Position numbers and translations under genes: made by a program | Assembly: GCF_047948215.1 (NCBI RefSeq) | Contig: NC_134456.1 | Span: forward strand, 80,776,515 to 80,840,514 | Length of the DNA: 64,000 nucleotides | Direction: 5' to 3' | Source of the DNA: Lycorma delicatula | Lineage: Eukaryota; Arthropoda; Insecta; Hemiptera; Fulgoridae | The notes under the pieces: model-generated | Told to the model about the DNA's origin: nothing | Databases searched by the model: none | What the model saw: only the letters and a program-made list of their open reading frames with translations | In this document: positions 31,421-42,566 of the stretch, in pieces | How the letters are laid out: every line of letters starts with the position of its first letter | How positions within the stretch are numbered: the stretch's first letter is position 1

Positions 31421-33872
31421 GTATACCACCATATCAGGAAGCTGATATGTCATGTCAGAAGTTTAGTTCCTGCAGTTGTTAGCTCCATTAAATCCAGTTA
31501 AAAGAAAAAAACTATTAAAATAGTAGTTCTGACATGAATAATAGAGTACGCTTAATTTATATTAAATTTAATAGAATTGTGCTCTTCAACATAACTGAAA
31601 TAAAATGAGTATTAAAATAGGTAAAAACGGGGTTTTCAATCGTATAACTGTCGAGGTGTACTTCACCTGTGTTTCCATATTTTATTTATTTATTTTTTTT
31701 TTATGTAAGGTCTTATCCTTTTATGTAAGGTTTTTATTTTAAAAAGAAAATGACTAAAAAAAACTTTGTTGAATATTTTAAACATTAAAAAATGAACTGA
31801 GAAAGGCACAATGCTATTCAGTAGTTAGAGAATAACCTTAGAAGGAAATGTAAGACTTGAAGGTGAACTATAGTGTGAAAAATCTAATATGCCTATCCTG
31901 AGAGCCAGATTACAAATATTCGAAGCTAAAATTAGATTTATTCAGACTGAAAGACCAAATATAGCTTTTGTTGTTAGAAATATCCACTCTACTTTTTTAT
32001 AACGCCTATATATGTAAACTAATATTACGTTGTCACGACGATCAAATCGAAAATCTCATAAAAAGTCATTACATATACATTATTCGTCTATAAACAAGGA
32101 CCCTTACTGCATATTTTCATAAAAACTGGATTACATGTCTGGCCGTAACTGCTTCACAGATACGTAAATAATGAAACGAAATCAAAAAAAAAATACCGAA
32201 AGATGATGTAAAAAAACAGAACCTCTCTTCCCTCGATAGTTCAGGTAAGTCAATTTTATCAGAAAAATTATAATTTTTTCTAAACTTCAATTTATCCTTC
32301 GAAACGAATAAAATAATTAAAATGGAAAAAAGGACCTCGTAATTTAGTTTGGTTATCGCTTTTTGTGAGTAAGCCACTTCATAATTAAATAAATAAACTT
32401 GAGTAAATTGATTTCCTTTAAACATTAGCAAACAATGTTAAACAAACATACGATCATTACAGGGAAGCCGTCTGAAGCGAGCAATGTGGTTAACCCGGGT
32501 TAATATCAACAGTGGCTGTTTAATGTGTTTAAGTTTGCCATATGCAGTGTGATAGAATGCTTGCCTCTAGCGACCGTATTGCCGACGAGGACTTTATAAG
32601 GTTCTTTTATACCGACGCCATTTATTACTGCGAGGGTCAAATCGGTCTTGTAGTTTATTTTGCACTTTTGTTTTATAGTATGTGAACAGCTGAACAGTTC
32701 TACGTCTGTGTTTTAAGTTTTCATTTTTTTTGCCACAAAATATGAGTAAAATATCTTTCAACAGTTTATAAAGGAAAGAATTTATGTACAAATATATTCC
32801 ATTTCAATTACGAAATAAAAAGTTTATCTTTTAAAAATAATATCGTAACAAATCACATAATTGAAAAACAAATGTGAGATTTATCGTATTAAAATTCAAT
32901 TGTTGTTATATTATTTTTATAATTTAATACAACCTATAGGAACTACATAAGATTACACAAAATTTTATCCAGTTTTTGGCTCTTTTCCAGTAATGTAAAT
33001 TTAAAACTCGATAAAATTATTATGAGAACATAAGTAAATAATTTTTAAATATACTGAAGAACAGAATTTTATTTATTAAAGTGTTATTAATTTTCTCGAT
33101 TATAGTTTAAAAAATGAAAGCAATTAAAAAAAAAATTCTGTATTGGTCTGAATAAAAGCAAATGCTTTTTTTTACCGAATCATGTGTTTAAACAGCAGTA
33201 TTACATTAAGTACTGAGGTTCATAATTAAAATTATTAACCGTAGGGAAAATGAGTTGCGAAGGAAAAAGATTTCCGTAAAAACGGACATGAATTTCTATT
33301 TCATAAAAAAAAGAAGCTACACTCTTTTAATGTAAGAATAAAACATTGTGTAAAAAACCGTTATTTTTCCAACTATCTGAATTTCTGGAGGCAGTGCTTA
33401 TAACAGAAAAAGTTTATTTTTTACATCAAGTTGTTCGTAAAGTATACGAACAACTTACTTTGAATAATGGTCTTTGAATAAAAGCTGATCTTTGAATAAA
33501 AGATCAGCTTTTTCATTCTAATGTGTACTAAAATATTTTTTATTATCATATTCGTACATTCAAGGAAATATGACTTGATTTGATTTTTATAACTTGAACG
33601 TTTTAAGATTTTAAAATATTATTCTCAAGAAATGTTAATTTATGTATGATATCCATTATATATAGAATATTATAAGATAACACTGACAGACAAAAAAAAA
33701 ATTAATGTTTCTCTACGTGTGATACCATTTGTTGAATTTCTTTTCTGCGTACATTACAGATTTGTAAATACAATTTTTCTATTACCCTTAGTTTTAAATA
33801 AATTACGCTAAAAAAAAATAGGAATTAAAGAAAAATATCTGTAAAATTTATAATTTTGCATGACCATACGTG
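31421..33872. other. AT-rich stretch with hairpins and one unsupported open frame
   Basis: A 104-codon minus-strand frame at 32117-32431 has no recognisable domain and probably occurs by chance. A less AT-rich patch lies at 32455-32600 and is unidentified. Two strong hairpins lie at 33427-33456 and 33481-33511. No gene seen. Confidence 0.45.
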
Positions 33873-34915
33873 TTACAATGATTTCGCTGATGATTTTCTT
33901 TTACAAATCGCCTCAGGCACACCCCGAATCCAACAGTAATCGGCTAGCATGATAGTATTCCATTTCCCTTTATAGAAGTTTTCCATCACCGAAATGTCTT
34001 TGAGGAAACGTTCACCGTGTTCGTCACTTACGTCTCCGAGGTTGTCTGGGGAAAAATCCCGATGTAAGTGGAGGAAATGTCAAAGTGGAGGAAATGTAAG
34101 TGGAGGATATTACATCCCCTAGCTCTGTATGAAGTAAGAAGTTGATTAACAATATCGTGGTAATTGTCGGATTTTTGTTTGCCGAGAAAATTTTGCAAAC
34201 GTCTTTAAATGAAGCCCAACCTGCACTTTCTACATTACTTAATATCGAATTAAATACATTATCTTTGATCGACTCTCTTATTTGAGGACCAACAAAAATA
34301 TTCCTTATTTAATTTTTCCTTCACTTACATTCAGAAATTTCTGTCTGATGTACAAATATCCAGGAATATCCTTCTTCATTGCTTTTACAGAAATTTTCAT
34401 TAGTCCTAGCTTGATATGAAGAGGGGGTAAATATATTTTTTTGGGTTCAACTAAAGGCTCATGATTAATATTTTTCCCGTTTGGAAATAAGTTGTCTCGT
34501 TTCTTCCACTCTTTGGTAACATGATGTTTCTCCCTAATGTCCCATTTGCAAAGAAAACACATGTACTTAGTATAGCCGAACTGCATGCCTAACAAAATAG
34601 CTATAACTTTCAAATCACCACATATGTTCCACCTATGTTTCTTATAATTAATTTTTTTAAGAATCTTTCATCACATCTTATATCTCTTTCAAATTAATAC
34701 CGTAAGCGATTAGCATCGAAGAACATTTGTTACCGTTGTGTAGTAGAACCACTTTTATACTACACTTGGACGAATCTATGAAAAGGCGCCAGTTCTCAGA
34801 TTTATGAACTGGTCCTAAGTGCAATATAAGCTTATCAATATTTGTGCAATAAACCAAATTATTTTCATCAATAACTAGTGAGAAAGTTTAGAAGAAGAAA
34901 CGTGAAAGCTCACTC
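33873..34915 (-). pseudogene. Decayed member of an uncharacterised arthropod protein family (probably TE-derived)
   Basis: From 34915 leftwards, frames give IDENNLVYCTNIDKLILHLG, then WRLFIDSSK and KVVLLHNGNKCSSM. Next is a 102-codon open stretch with LLGMQFGYTKYMCFLCKWD, HHVTKEWKKRDNLFPNGKN and LPPLHIKLGLMKISVKAM. It continues FVGPQIRE, SAGWASFKDV and DEHGERF.KDISVMENFYKG, and ends ADYCWIRGVPEA. I recognise the conserved order (WRLFIDSSK..LK.VLLHNGN / GYTK..CFLC.WDSR / LPPLHIKLGLMK / VSDEHGERFHQDI.. / ML.DYCW) from a large arthropod family of unknown function that is multicopy in many genomes. Several frameshifts, and the segment near 34050-34130 carries a local duplication. A transposon origin is likely from its copy number but is inference. 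Confidence 0.72.
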
Positions 34916-35559
34916 TTCAGTATTAGATATGCTTTCATAATATGTGACTATGATATGATTTAATTCTTTGTCTAATATTGTTTATTTATAGCTTAAAATT
35001 TATGTTAACAAAGTTAAACAATAAAAAAATAAGCTAAAAAAATACAATATACGAGATTATACAGAATCATCTATCGCATGTTAAGAAACAATTATGTTTA
35101 TCAGTGTAATTGGTTAAATTGGAACTATTTAGAGAAGCTCAGTTTTTTTTTTTAGAACCTAACTTGCCTAAAAATGAATGATCTTCACTAAAACATCTAT
35201 GTACATTATATTTTTTTTTCAAATTTTTATTTAAAATTGGTTACTTTTCTGTAGAAACCTTAAGTGATTATATCAGATATAATAAATTAAATTGAATCCC
35301 CACTGAAAATACTCAAAATTTACTTACTACCACTATATAGTTGTACAACTTCTAAGGGTAAAACGTAGAACGTACACAATGTAGTTTTGATGAACTGTAC
35401 TATCAGTTAGTTGTACAATAGAAGACAATCACGAGAATCATAACAATAACAGATTGATGAAACACTTAAAAAAGAAAAAAAAACATTAAATTTAAAGTGA
35501 AAACAGAGAGAGGAACGGAATGAAGAACTGAATAATGTACAACATTCAGTGGGTGTAAT
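34916..35559. other. AT-rich spacer
   Basis: No repeat or frame recognised. It may include the 5' part of the preceding element. Confidence 0.4.
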
Positions 35560-35990
35560 TACACTATGTACGCATAGTTACTAAGATCCAAAACTTGTAG
35601 TCTTCAGTCTTCTAACTCCTCACCGTTGTCTAGAAATTTTACAGCCATGTGGTTAACGTGGCCATTTAGCTGAAGTTCACATTTCAAATTGAAGCGTTGT
35701 ATTTCTTATTTGACGTACTGTAGACCCAAATATTCGTGGATTCACCGGTTTTAGTAAACCACGACGCCTCAGCTATACACCTCGCTAGTTTGTTCTGATA
35801 TTCCTGTATGGTTTTATGATTTGGCTTTCTCCCTGTATGATTTGTCTTGTTTCCCGTACCCTATCGTGAACACTATACGTCCTTATCGGTTTCAAAATTT
35901 CCAAGTATAAAAGTAGCTTATTAGACAAAGATAACTCAGATCTCATGCACAGCAACCAGTACATTTCTCTGAACGTCATGATAAGAGACA
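35560..35990 (-). pseudogene. Jockey-like LINE reverse-transcriptase C-terminal relic
   Basis: Read leftwards: MYWLLCMRSELSLSNKLLLY, LEILKPIRTYSVH, then pieces NKLA-like and GHVNHMAVKFLDNGEELED, RLQVLDLS. This is the typical C-terminus of jockey-type elements (LR..S.L...NKL.LYK..LKPIWTYG.QLWG ... HPN.LA..LLD......RLKR..P.DL). Broken by stops; the palm is absent. Only ~90 bp separate it from the 3' end of the RTE LINE, in the same orientation. Confidence 0.72.
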
Positions 35991-36080
35991 GTTACGGTGT
36001 CTCATATTTTAAAGGAAAATCGTAGGAAAAACGAAGTCAAAATCAAGGGAAAATTTTATAAATGAAGAATAGAATGTAGA

Positions 36081-37580
36081 TTTTTTTTTCATCTTCAGTC
36101 ATTTGACTGGTTTGATGTAGCTCTCTAAGATTCCCTATCTAGTGCTAGTCGTTTCATTTCGATATACCTTCTAGATCTTACATCCCTAACAATTTGTTTT
36201 ACATATTCCAAACGTTGCCTGCCTGCACAATTTTTCCCTCTACCTGTCCCTCCAATATTAAAGCGATTATTCCAGGATGCCTTAACATGTGACCTATAAG
36301 TCTGTCTCTTCTTTTAACTGTATTTTTCCAAATGCTTCTTTCTTCATCGATTTGCCGCAATACCTCTTCATTTGTCACTTTATCCACCCATCTGATTTTT
36401 AAAATTCACATATAGCACCATATTTCAAAAGCTTCTAATCTTTTCTTCTCAGGTATTCCGATCGTCCAAGTTTCACTATAAAGCTACGCTCCAAACATAT
36501 ACCTTCAAAACTCTTTTCCTGGAGTTTAAATTAATTTTAATGTATACAAATTATATTTCTGACTGAAGACTCGTTTCGTCTGCGCTATTCGGGATTTTAT
36601 ATCGTTCCAGCTTCGTCTATTTTTAGTAATTCTACTTCCCAAATAACAAAATTCTTCTACCTCCACAATCTTTTCTCTTCCTATTTTTACATTCAGTGGT
36701 CCATCTTCGTTATTTCTACTGCATTTCATTACTTTCATATTATTCTTGTTTATTTTCAAGAGGCGTTGGACTTCATCCATACAATTCATTATTGCTTCTA
36801 AATCTTTTTTTAATCTCAGCTAGAATTACTATATCATCAGCAAATCGTAGCACCTTTATCTTTTCACCTTTTACTGTTACTCCGGATCTAAATTGTTCTT
36901 TAACATCATTAGCTGCTACTTTTATGTAAAAATTAAAAAGTAACCGGATTAGGGAACATCCTTGTCGGACTCCCTTTCTTATTACGGCTTCTTTCTTATG
37001 TTCTTCTATTATTACTGTTTCTGTAAATGTTATCAATTGTTCTTCTATCTCTGTATTTGAACCCTAATTTTTTAAAAATTTGAACATTTTATTCCAGTCC
37101 ACGTTATCGAATGCCTTTTCTAGGTCTATAGATGCCAAGTATGTTGATTGGTTTTTTTTTAATCTTCCTTCTACTATTAATCTGAGCCCTAAAATTACTT
37201 CCCTTGTTCCTATACGTTTCCTGAAACCAAATTGGTATTCTCCTAACACTTCTTCCACTCTCCTCTCAATTCTTCTGTACAGAATTCTAGTTAAGATTTT
37301 TGATGCATGGCTAGTTAAGCTAATTGTTCTGTATTCTTCACATTTCCTGCTTTCTTTGGTATCATGACTATAACACTTTTTTAAAGTCTTGACTTAACTT
37401 TCCCTTTTTCGTAAATATTACACACCAGTTTGTATAGTCTATCAATAGCTTCCTCATCTGCACTGCGCAGTAATTCTACAGGTATTCCGTCTATTCCAGG
37501 AACCTTTCTGCCATTCAAATCTTTTAATGCTCTCTTAAATTGCTCTCTGTCGAATTAGCCAGCTGTTAATTGCTGTCAGT
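36081..37580 (-). pseudogene. RTE-type LINE, copy 3: most complete RT in the window
   Basis: From the right: FDREQFKRALKDLNGRKVPG, IDGIPVELLRSADEEAID, then MIPKKAG.V, SKILTRILYRRIERRVEEVL and GEYQFGFRKRIGTREVI. Next is YLASIDLEKAFDNVDWNKMF (first catalytic Asp region), VRQGCSLIRLLFNFYI and the active-site box RFADDIVILAE. The thumb and SRITK follow, then a tail with MDKVTNEEVLRQIDEERSIW. The T-run at 36081-36089 is the poly(A) tail on the minus strand. Endonuclease and 5' UTR are missing (5' truncation). Two or more frameshifts; catalytic residues kept. Confidence 0.9.
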
Positions 37581-38809
37581 TGCAGTGAATCTTGGAATTA
37601 TCCAGATGGTTTCCTTCTTTAGAAAACGGAAATAGTACAAAATTAAGAAAAATTAATTTTTAACAAAAAATTAATTTTAAATATTTTTCATGGAAAGAAA
37701 CCTATATATTTGTTATATAATGTAACAAAAAATATTAGTCAGACACTCACTCATATATGGTTGCATAGAAGTGCAACCGATTGGTTGCATACGATTTATA
37801 TTTACCCATTTCATTTTAAGAGAAAATAGAAATAATACATATTATATTATGAAGTTTAAATGTAATTACTATATTATTTTGTTTATTAATTAAACATTTG
37901 ATCTTTTATTTTCATCTAATTAACTAAATATTTAGGTGAAAAAATAAAATTTAATGTTACATTTGCAAAACTTTAAAATTAACGTGTAGCATGTTAAGTG
38001 ATTGTTATCGTGACCTGTTTTAAGTTTAGACTGCATTCACTATTAAACAATATTACGAAGCTTACTTCTAATCATTGATCTAGTTTATCCATTTAAGCAC
38101 TAATTAATTAGATTTCACCTTGTTTTGATCAATCTCTTTTTACCTGACCTAGTTGATAAAATTCATTCGAGTAGTAATTGTCTCCTTCCTTTTTTTTGAT
38201 AATTACAAAAACGTTTTACGGTAAAGCTTTTCTATGTGCAAAAAATGATAACAAAGTAATAACTTTGTTATCCATATAGCTTGTAAATCATTTATGAAAT
38301 TTATATTTATATATATATATATATGTTTTACTTGTGCGCGCGCGCATTATTAATTTTTTTCTAAAAGAACTAATGTATTTTAAAGCATATCTTGTTTTTG
38401 ATATAATAATACAATTATAGATGACAAATATTTGTGCAAAGATGTTTTTTTTTAACAGATTAAAAGTTTTTTACAGTAGAAATTAAATTCGAGCGATCAA
38501 TATATTAAATAATTTTTAACATGAAGACTTTAAAACTATATAAACAATTTAACACGTAATATTACATCTAGATTGAGTGTACATTAAAGTATTATATTTC
38601 ATTTTTACACGTTATATTCCATTAAAATATATTTTATGTATGAAATAGCTTATTGTGAGATGTTCCTATCGGGCTACGTTGGTGTTTGCTTTTTTTCATG
38701 TGAAACATACTTACACGCAAACAAAAATCAAAAAATTAAAGATTAATTCTTTATAGTAAGTAATATAGAAATATATAGACATTTTTCTTAAATGAAGTTA
38801 AATTTTTTT
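37581..38809. other. AT-rich stretch with (TA)n-(GC)n microsatellite
   Basis: ATATATATATATATG followed by GTGCGCGCGCGCA lies at 38308-38346. Nothing else recognised. Confidence 0.45.
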
Positions 38810-38930
38810 TAATCCGGATATCCTGGGTTTGAATCCCGGTCAAGCATGGCATTTTTTATTCCGTATCTCACGCACAAGCTTCAAGCTTATGTGGCGATAC
38901 ATCAAGGAAAAAAAATAGAAATAAAAATGT
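38810..38930 (+). repeat. tRNA-derived SINE fragment, family E-like
   Basis: CCTGGGTTTGAATCCCGGTC (box B) followed by AAGCATGGCATTTTTTATTC. An ACAAGCTTCAAGCTTATGTG stretch and an A-rich end follow. 5' head truncated. Confidence 0.65.
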
Positions 38931-38984
38931 AATACAATTTTACATTGTACTCTGCGTTAAACTAAAATGATTTTGTTTTTACAG

Positions 38985-39133
38985 CTGTCTAGCACATTTA
39001 TTGTACTGATTTATTTCCTGATGACACGGCGATCTTTGCCGTTGACGATGACCCAACATCTCGATTACGGTCTCATTGAATCGAACAATTGATAGCTAAA
39101 TGGAAAATCGAGGTAAACCCAGCGAAATCTCTC
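38985..39133 (+). pseudogene. LINE reverse-transcriptase palm fragment (FPDD variant)
   Basis: The frame from 39013 reads FPDDTAIFAVDDDPTSRLRS, followed by a stop. In the next frame comes LIAKWKIEVNPAKS. This is the jockey-type catalytic neighbourhood ([YF]ADDTA.F....P......L...L.....W...WKI.IN..KS), with the box's Ala replaced by Pro. About 150 bp only, cut on the right by the T-run of a SINE. Confidence 0.7.
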
Positions 39134-39141
39134 TCTTCCCT

Positions 39142-39330
39142 TTCTTTTTTTTATTTAACTTCGGAACCACCGTAAGGAATTACTTCATAGGATGATGTGT
39201 ATGAATGTAAATGAAGTATAGTCTTGAAAAAACTCAGGTCGACCATTCTCCAGAACTGTGTGGTTAATTGAAACCCAACCACCAAAGAACACCGATATTC
39301 ACGATCTATTATTCAAATCCAGATGGTTTA
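39142..39330 (-). repeat. tRNA-derived SINE, family D (tail type D1), head truncated
   Basis: On the minus strand: GATTTGAATAATAGATCGTG, ATCGGTGTTCTTTGGTGGTT, GGGTTTCAATTAACCACACA and the tail GAAGTAATTCCTTACGGTGG TTCCGAAGTTAAAT followed by A's. The tRNA-like head is missing. The same tail ends the E-headed SINE at 51374. Confidence 0.8.
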
Positions 39331-39765
39331 ATTATTGAAATGAAATGGTTTCACGATTTGCAGTCAACAAATGCGTTAAACGTAATTTTCGTAGAAAGTA
39401 CAGTATGTTCAGATTCATGTGTTTTCTTCATACTATTGGTAAATGTAAACATATCCTGTCATTTTCTTATTTCTTATTTTTTAAATAATGAACCAGCTGA
39501 GCTTAAGTATTATTAACAATTAATAACTTGACTTCATTTTTCTTTAAAATGGCAGCTAAACAACATGACTAATTTTATATGTTCTGGCTAGACAGTATAT
39601 TAAAATATAATTAAAAATTTGTATTTAAATAAAGAATGGAAATATTGTGATATAATGTAATGAATAATTAATTCAACGTAAATTTAAAAGTAAATTTAAA
39701 TTAACCATATTTTATTTATCCGGCAATTACTTAGTGTATGCTATTATTACAAACAACGTATTACG
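39331..39765. other. AT-rich spacer
   Basis: AT-rich spacer with nothing recognisable. Confidence 0.4.
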
Positions 39766-40400
39766 AGGTGCGTGAGAAAAGTAAAGAAACTGACTCTTTA
39801 CTTACTATAGTTTTAATTTTTTTCAAACAACAATATTATCCCCTTCAAAGTAGTTCCCTTGGTCAGCTGTACACCGGCGGAGTCGTTGTTCCCACTCCTG
39901 GTAGCAGCGCTGGAAGGCTTCAACTGGTAGGGCTTTTAACTGGTCGGTCACAGTCTTTTGAATGTTCTCCAGAATTCCAAAATGATGTTCTTTTAAGACA
40001 TGTTTCATTTTCGGGAAAAGGAAAAGTCACCAATTTCGCACAAACCTTTCGCATGTCCAAATCGTCTGTAAAAGTTTGATGTACGGTGAAAGTGTTCAAA
40101 TTTAACTGTTCACTCATCATCCTTATTGTTAAACGACAGTCTAATCTCACAATAATCCTCACACGCTCAATGTTTTCATCAGATTTTTATGTTGAATGTC
40201 TCCCTGAGCGAGGCTGATCTTCACCGTGTTCTCGGCCTTCCAAAAATGATTTGTGCCGGCAGAAAACTTGTACTCTTGATAAGCAATGTTCCCCATAGGC
40301 CTGTCTCAACTTTTCAATGGTCACACTTGCGGATTCCCCAAGTTTAACACAAAGCTTGATTGCACAATGTTGCTCTAAATTCCAATGCTCCTTTGGAACA
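39766..40400 (-). mobile_element. Internally deleted mariner, catalytic core missing
   Basis: The left end TACGAGGTGCGTGAGAAAAG is a mariner-type terminus. Read leftwards from about 40390, the N-terminal HTH region runs LEQHCAIKLCVKLGESASVT, IEKLRQAYGEHCLSRVQVF, GEDQPRSGR, VRLDCRLTIRMMSEQLNLNT and DDLDMRKVCAKLV. At about 40020 it jumps straight to the C-terminus: LKEHHFGILENIQKTVTDQL, FQRCYQEWEQRLRRC, NYFEGDNI. The whole DD34D catalytic part (about 200 codons) is absent, a clean internal deletion typical of non-autonomous mariners. Still carries DNA-binding coding sequence. Confidence 0.85.
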
Positions 40401-40479
40401 CAACTTCACTGATGGCGCTGTCAAAAATAATGTGTTGGCTGAACGGAGTTGAAACTCGTACACCGCGGCTGGAATGGCT

Positions 40480-41460
40480 GTACATTAATTTTGGTCTTCC
40501 GGGTCGGATGACAAAACTCGGATAGCCAAAATTTGGAGCCTCCAATAAGTATGCAATTTAATCTTGGCACCAAACCTTCTTTGAAACAGGTTGTTCTGTA
40601 ATCGTGCAAAATTACCAGGATGCCTACCTTTCCCTGAAGCTGCTGTGGAACGATTCAGCGAAAGCTTTGCACATAGTCCAAAGAAATCAACTAGAGTGCG
40701 TCACATGAGACTGGCATTCCACAAACGACTATTTGACGCTCATTACGTAAATAATTGCACATGAAGTTACAAACAAACCGTGGTTCAACTCATTATAGAT
40801 GACAAAATTGTTCGGCTGCAGTTATGGGTGGAAATGTTGGATAGAATTCCAAACATTTTTTGAGTAACGTTTCACATCAATGGCATTACCAATAATAGGG
40901 TAAATACTAGAATATGAGGTAGCGAAAACTCTGATGAAACTTTGCAGCACATTTGTGACAACCTTTAGGTCAATAGTTTTTGTGCCATAAGCAAACAAAG
41001 ACTGTACGGCCAGTTCTTCTTGCAGGAGACAACCGTAAATAGTATCGTTTATCTATACATTCTTCAATATTTTTTAATTCCTCACTTACACGATTATAAC
41101 AAAGATGGACGCCATTACTATCAGCAAGACGGAGCACACCTCACTACCGCCAAAGAGTCCGGAATTTTTTTGATACTCCATTCCCAGAACGGTGGGTTGG
41201 ACTTGAAGATCCAATTGGATTACCATCTCGCTTCCCAGATTCGACCCCGCTAGATTTTTTCTTGTGTGGTTACATTAAAGATCTGGTTTATGTACCGCCT
41301 TTGCCTGCTGATCTTTTTAAGTTAAGACTTTGAATTAACGTTCCAGTTGAAGAGGTAGCGCCCTACTTGCTGGCTACAGTCTGGAATGAAATCGACTTCA
41401 GGAAGGATGTATGTCGCATTATAAATGGAAGCTACATCAAACCAAAGTGAATATTGGATG
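40480..41460 (+). pseudogene. Tc1/mariner-superfamily transposase relic, opposite orientation
   Basis: Plus-strand pieces in order: GCLPFPEAAVERFSESFAHS, PKKSTRVRHMRLAFHKRLF, DKIVRLQLWVEMLDRIPNIF, then FHING and GSEN. After them come LYGQFFLQETTVNSIVYL, YYQQDGAHLTTAKE (second catalytic Asp), FPERWVGLEDPIGLPSRFPD, STPLDFFLCGYIKDLVYVPP (third Asp) and DVCRIINGSYI. This is the insect family with RSPRKSTRR / FCVEML.R / FFDEATFHING.VN..N.R.W / YFQQDGAPPHY / RSPDLTPLDFFLWG..KD.VY. Many stops. The right terminus may be near 41571 (AATTACCCGGTA). It starts within ~80 bp of the preceding mariner. Confidence 0.78.
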
Positions 41461-42527
41461 ACAAACTTGGTGTATTATTCTTTGAAATGAGACCTTAACC
41501 GAATCTGTAAGTTATACCAATAAATTTTTATATTTTTTAATGTTGTGAGGTCCTTTTTAAATTACCCGGTATTTTATTAGATGGTTCTCAGTCTAGCTAT
41601 AAATCATTTTTACTTCAAGTGTGACGTCAAATATTTATGTCCATCAGATATTTTTATGCTAGAAACGGAGACAGTGAAAAATATCGACGCGCGACAACCT
41701 ACACAGTCACCAATTTTTCTTATGCAGTGCATAACTGAAAACTTTTCACGAGATTATCCCTCGAAAGATTTCTTCCAATAACATCCAGGAGACATAGTAC
41801 AATTTTTATTATAGTCTTGTCTTAAAAGAATAATTAAAGATTCCTTAAATATTCAAATATAAAATTAGAAAATAATTTTAATTTTATTTTTTTTAAAAGT
41901 ATTACTAATGTAATAAAAAAATATTGTAGATTAAAAGAAAATTTGTACCTTTAATGTATCTCTGCAAAAAAAAAAAATAATAAAATAAGAACGTGAGGAT
42001 TTTTTGTAGTCAATCGAAGTTTAAAATCTTATTCTGCTATTATTTATAACTTATTCTAAAAAGAAAAAAAATAATAATACAAATTGAAAAGATATTATCT
42101 GATAAAAAAGGAAAGTTATATTTTTGTGTCATCGTTCTAACTCTAACAAAAGCAAACGAAAGATAGAAAATAACTTTTACATTCTTCATTCTCAATACAA
42201 AAAAGCTTTCAACTAGATGGTTTTTGTTGATAATATAAAATAAACAAATCTTATAAGATACATATTGAGTAAATGTAAAATATAAAGGAAAAATCTAATA
42301 CAACTTGTTACTAAGACATTTATTCGTTCACTTACCTACAAATAATCGTTACCATTCTATTTCAGTACAAAGACCTATTAATAATTATTAATTAATATTA
42401 ACGTAGTAAATTGTTGAGTTAAAAAATCTTAATGTAAGAAATTCAGTTGATGAAATAATTTTTTTTTCTGGGACAGTTTCCTTTTTTTCAGAAACATCTC
42501 TCTTGTGTAGAATTATATATATACTTG

Positions 42528-42566
<39 letters not shown>

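Noticed and set aside
32117..32431. 104-codon minus-strand frame
   Set aside because: AT-rich composition, no recognisable motif, no splice or promoter context; this length is expected by chance in such DNA.
33481..33511. Bacterial-type intrinsic terminator
   Set aside because: A hairpin followed by T's looks like one, but everything else is eukaryotic; kept as a hairpin observation instead.
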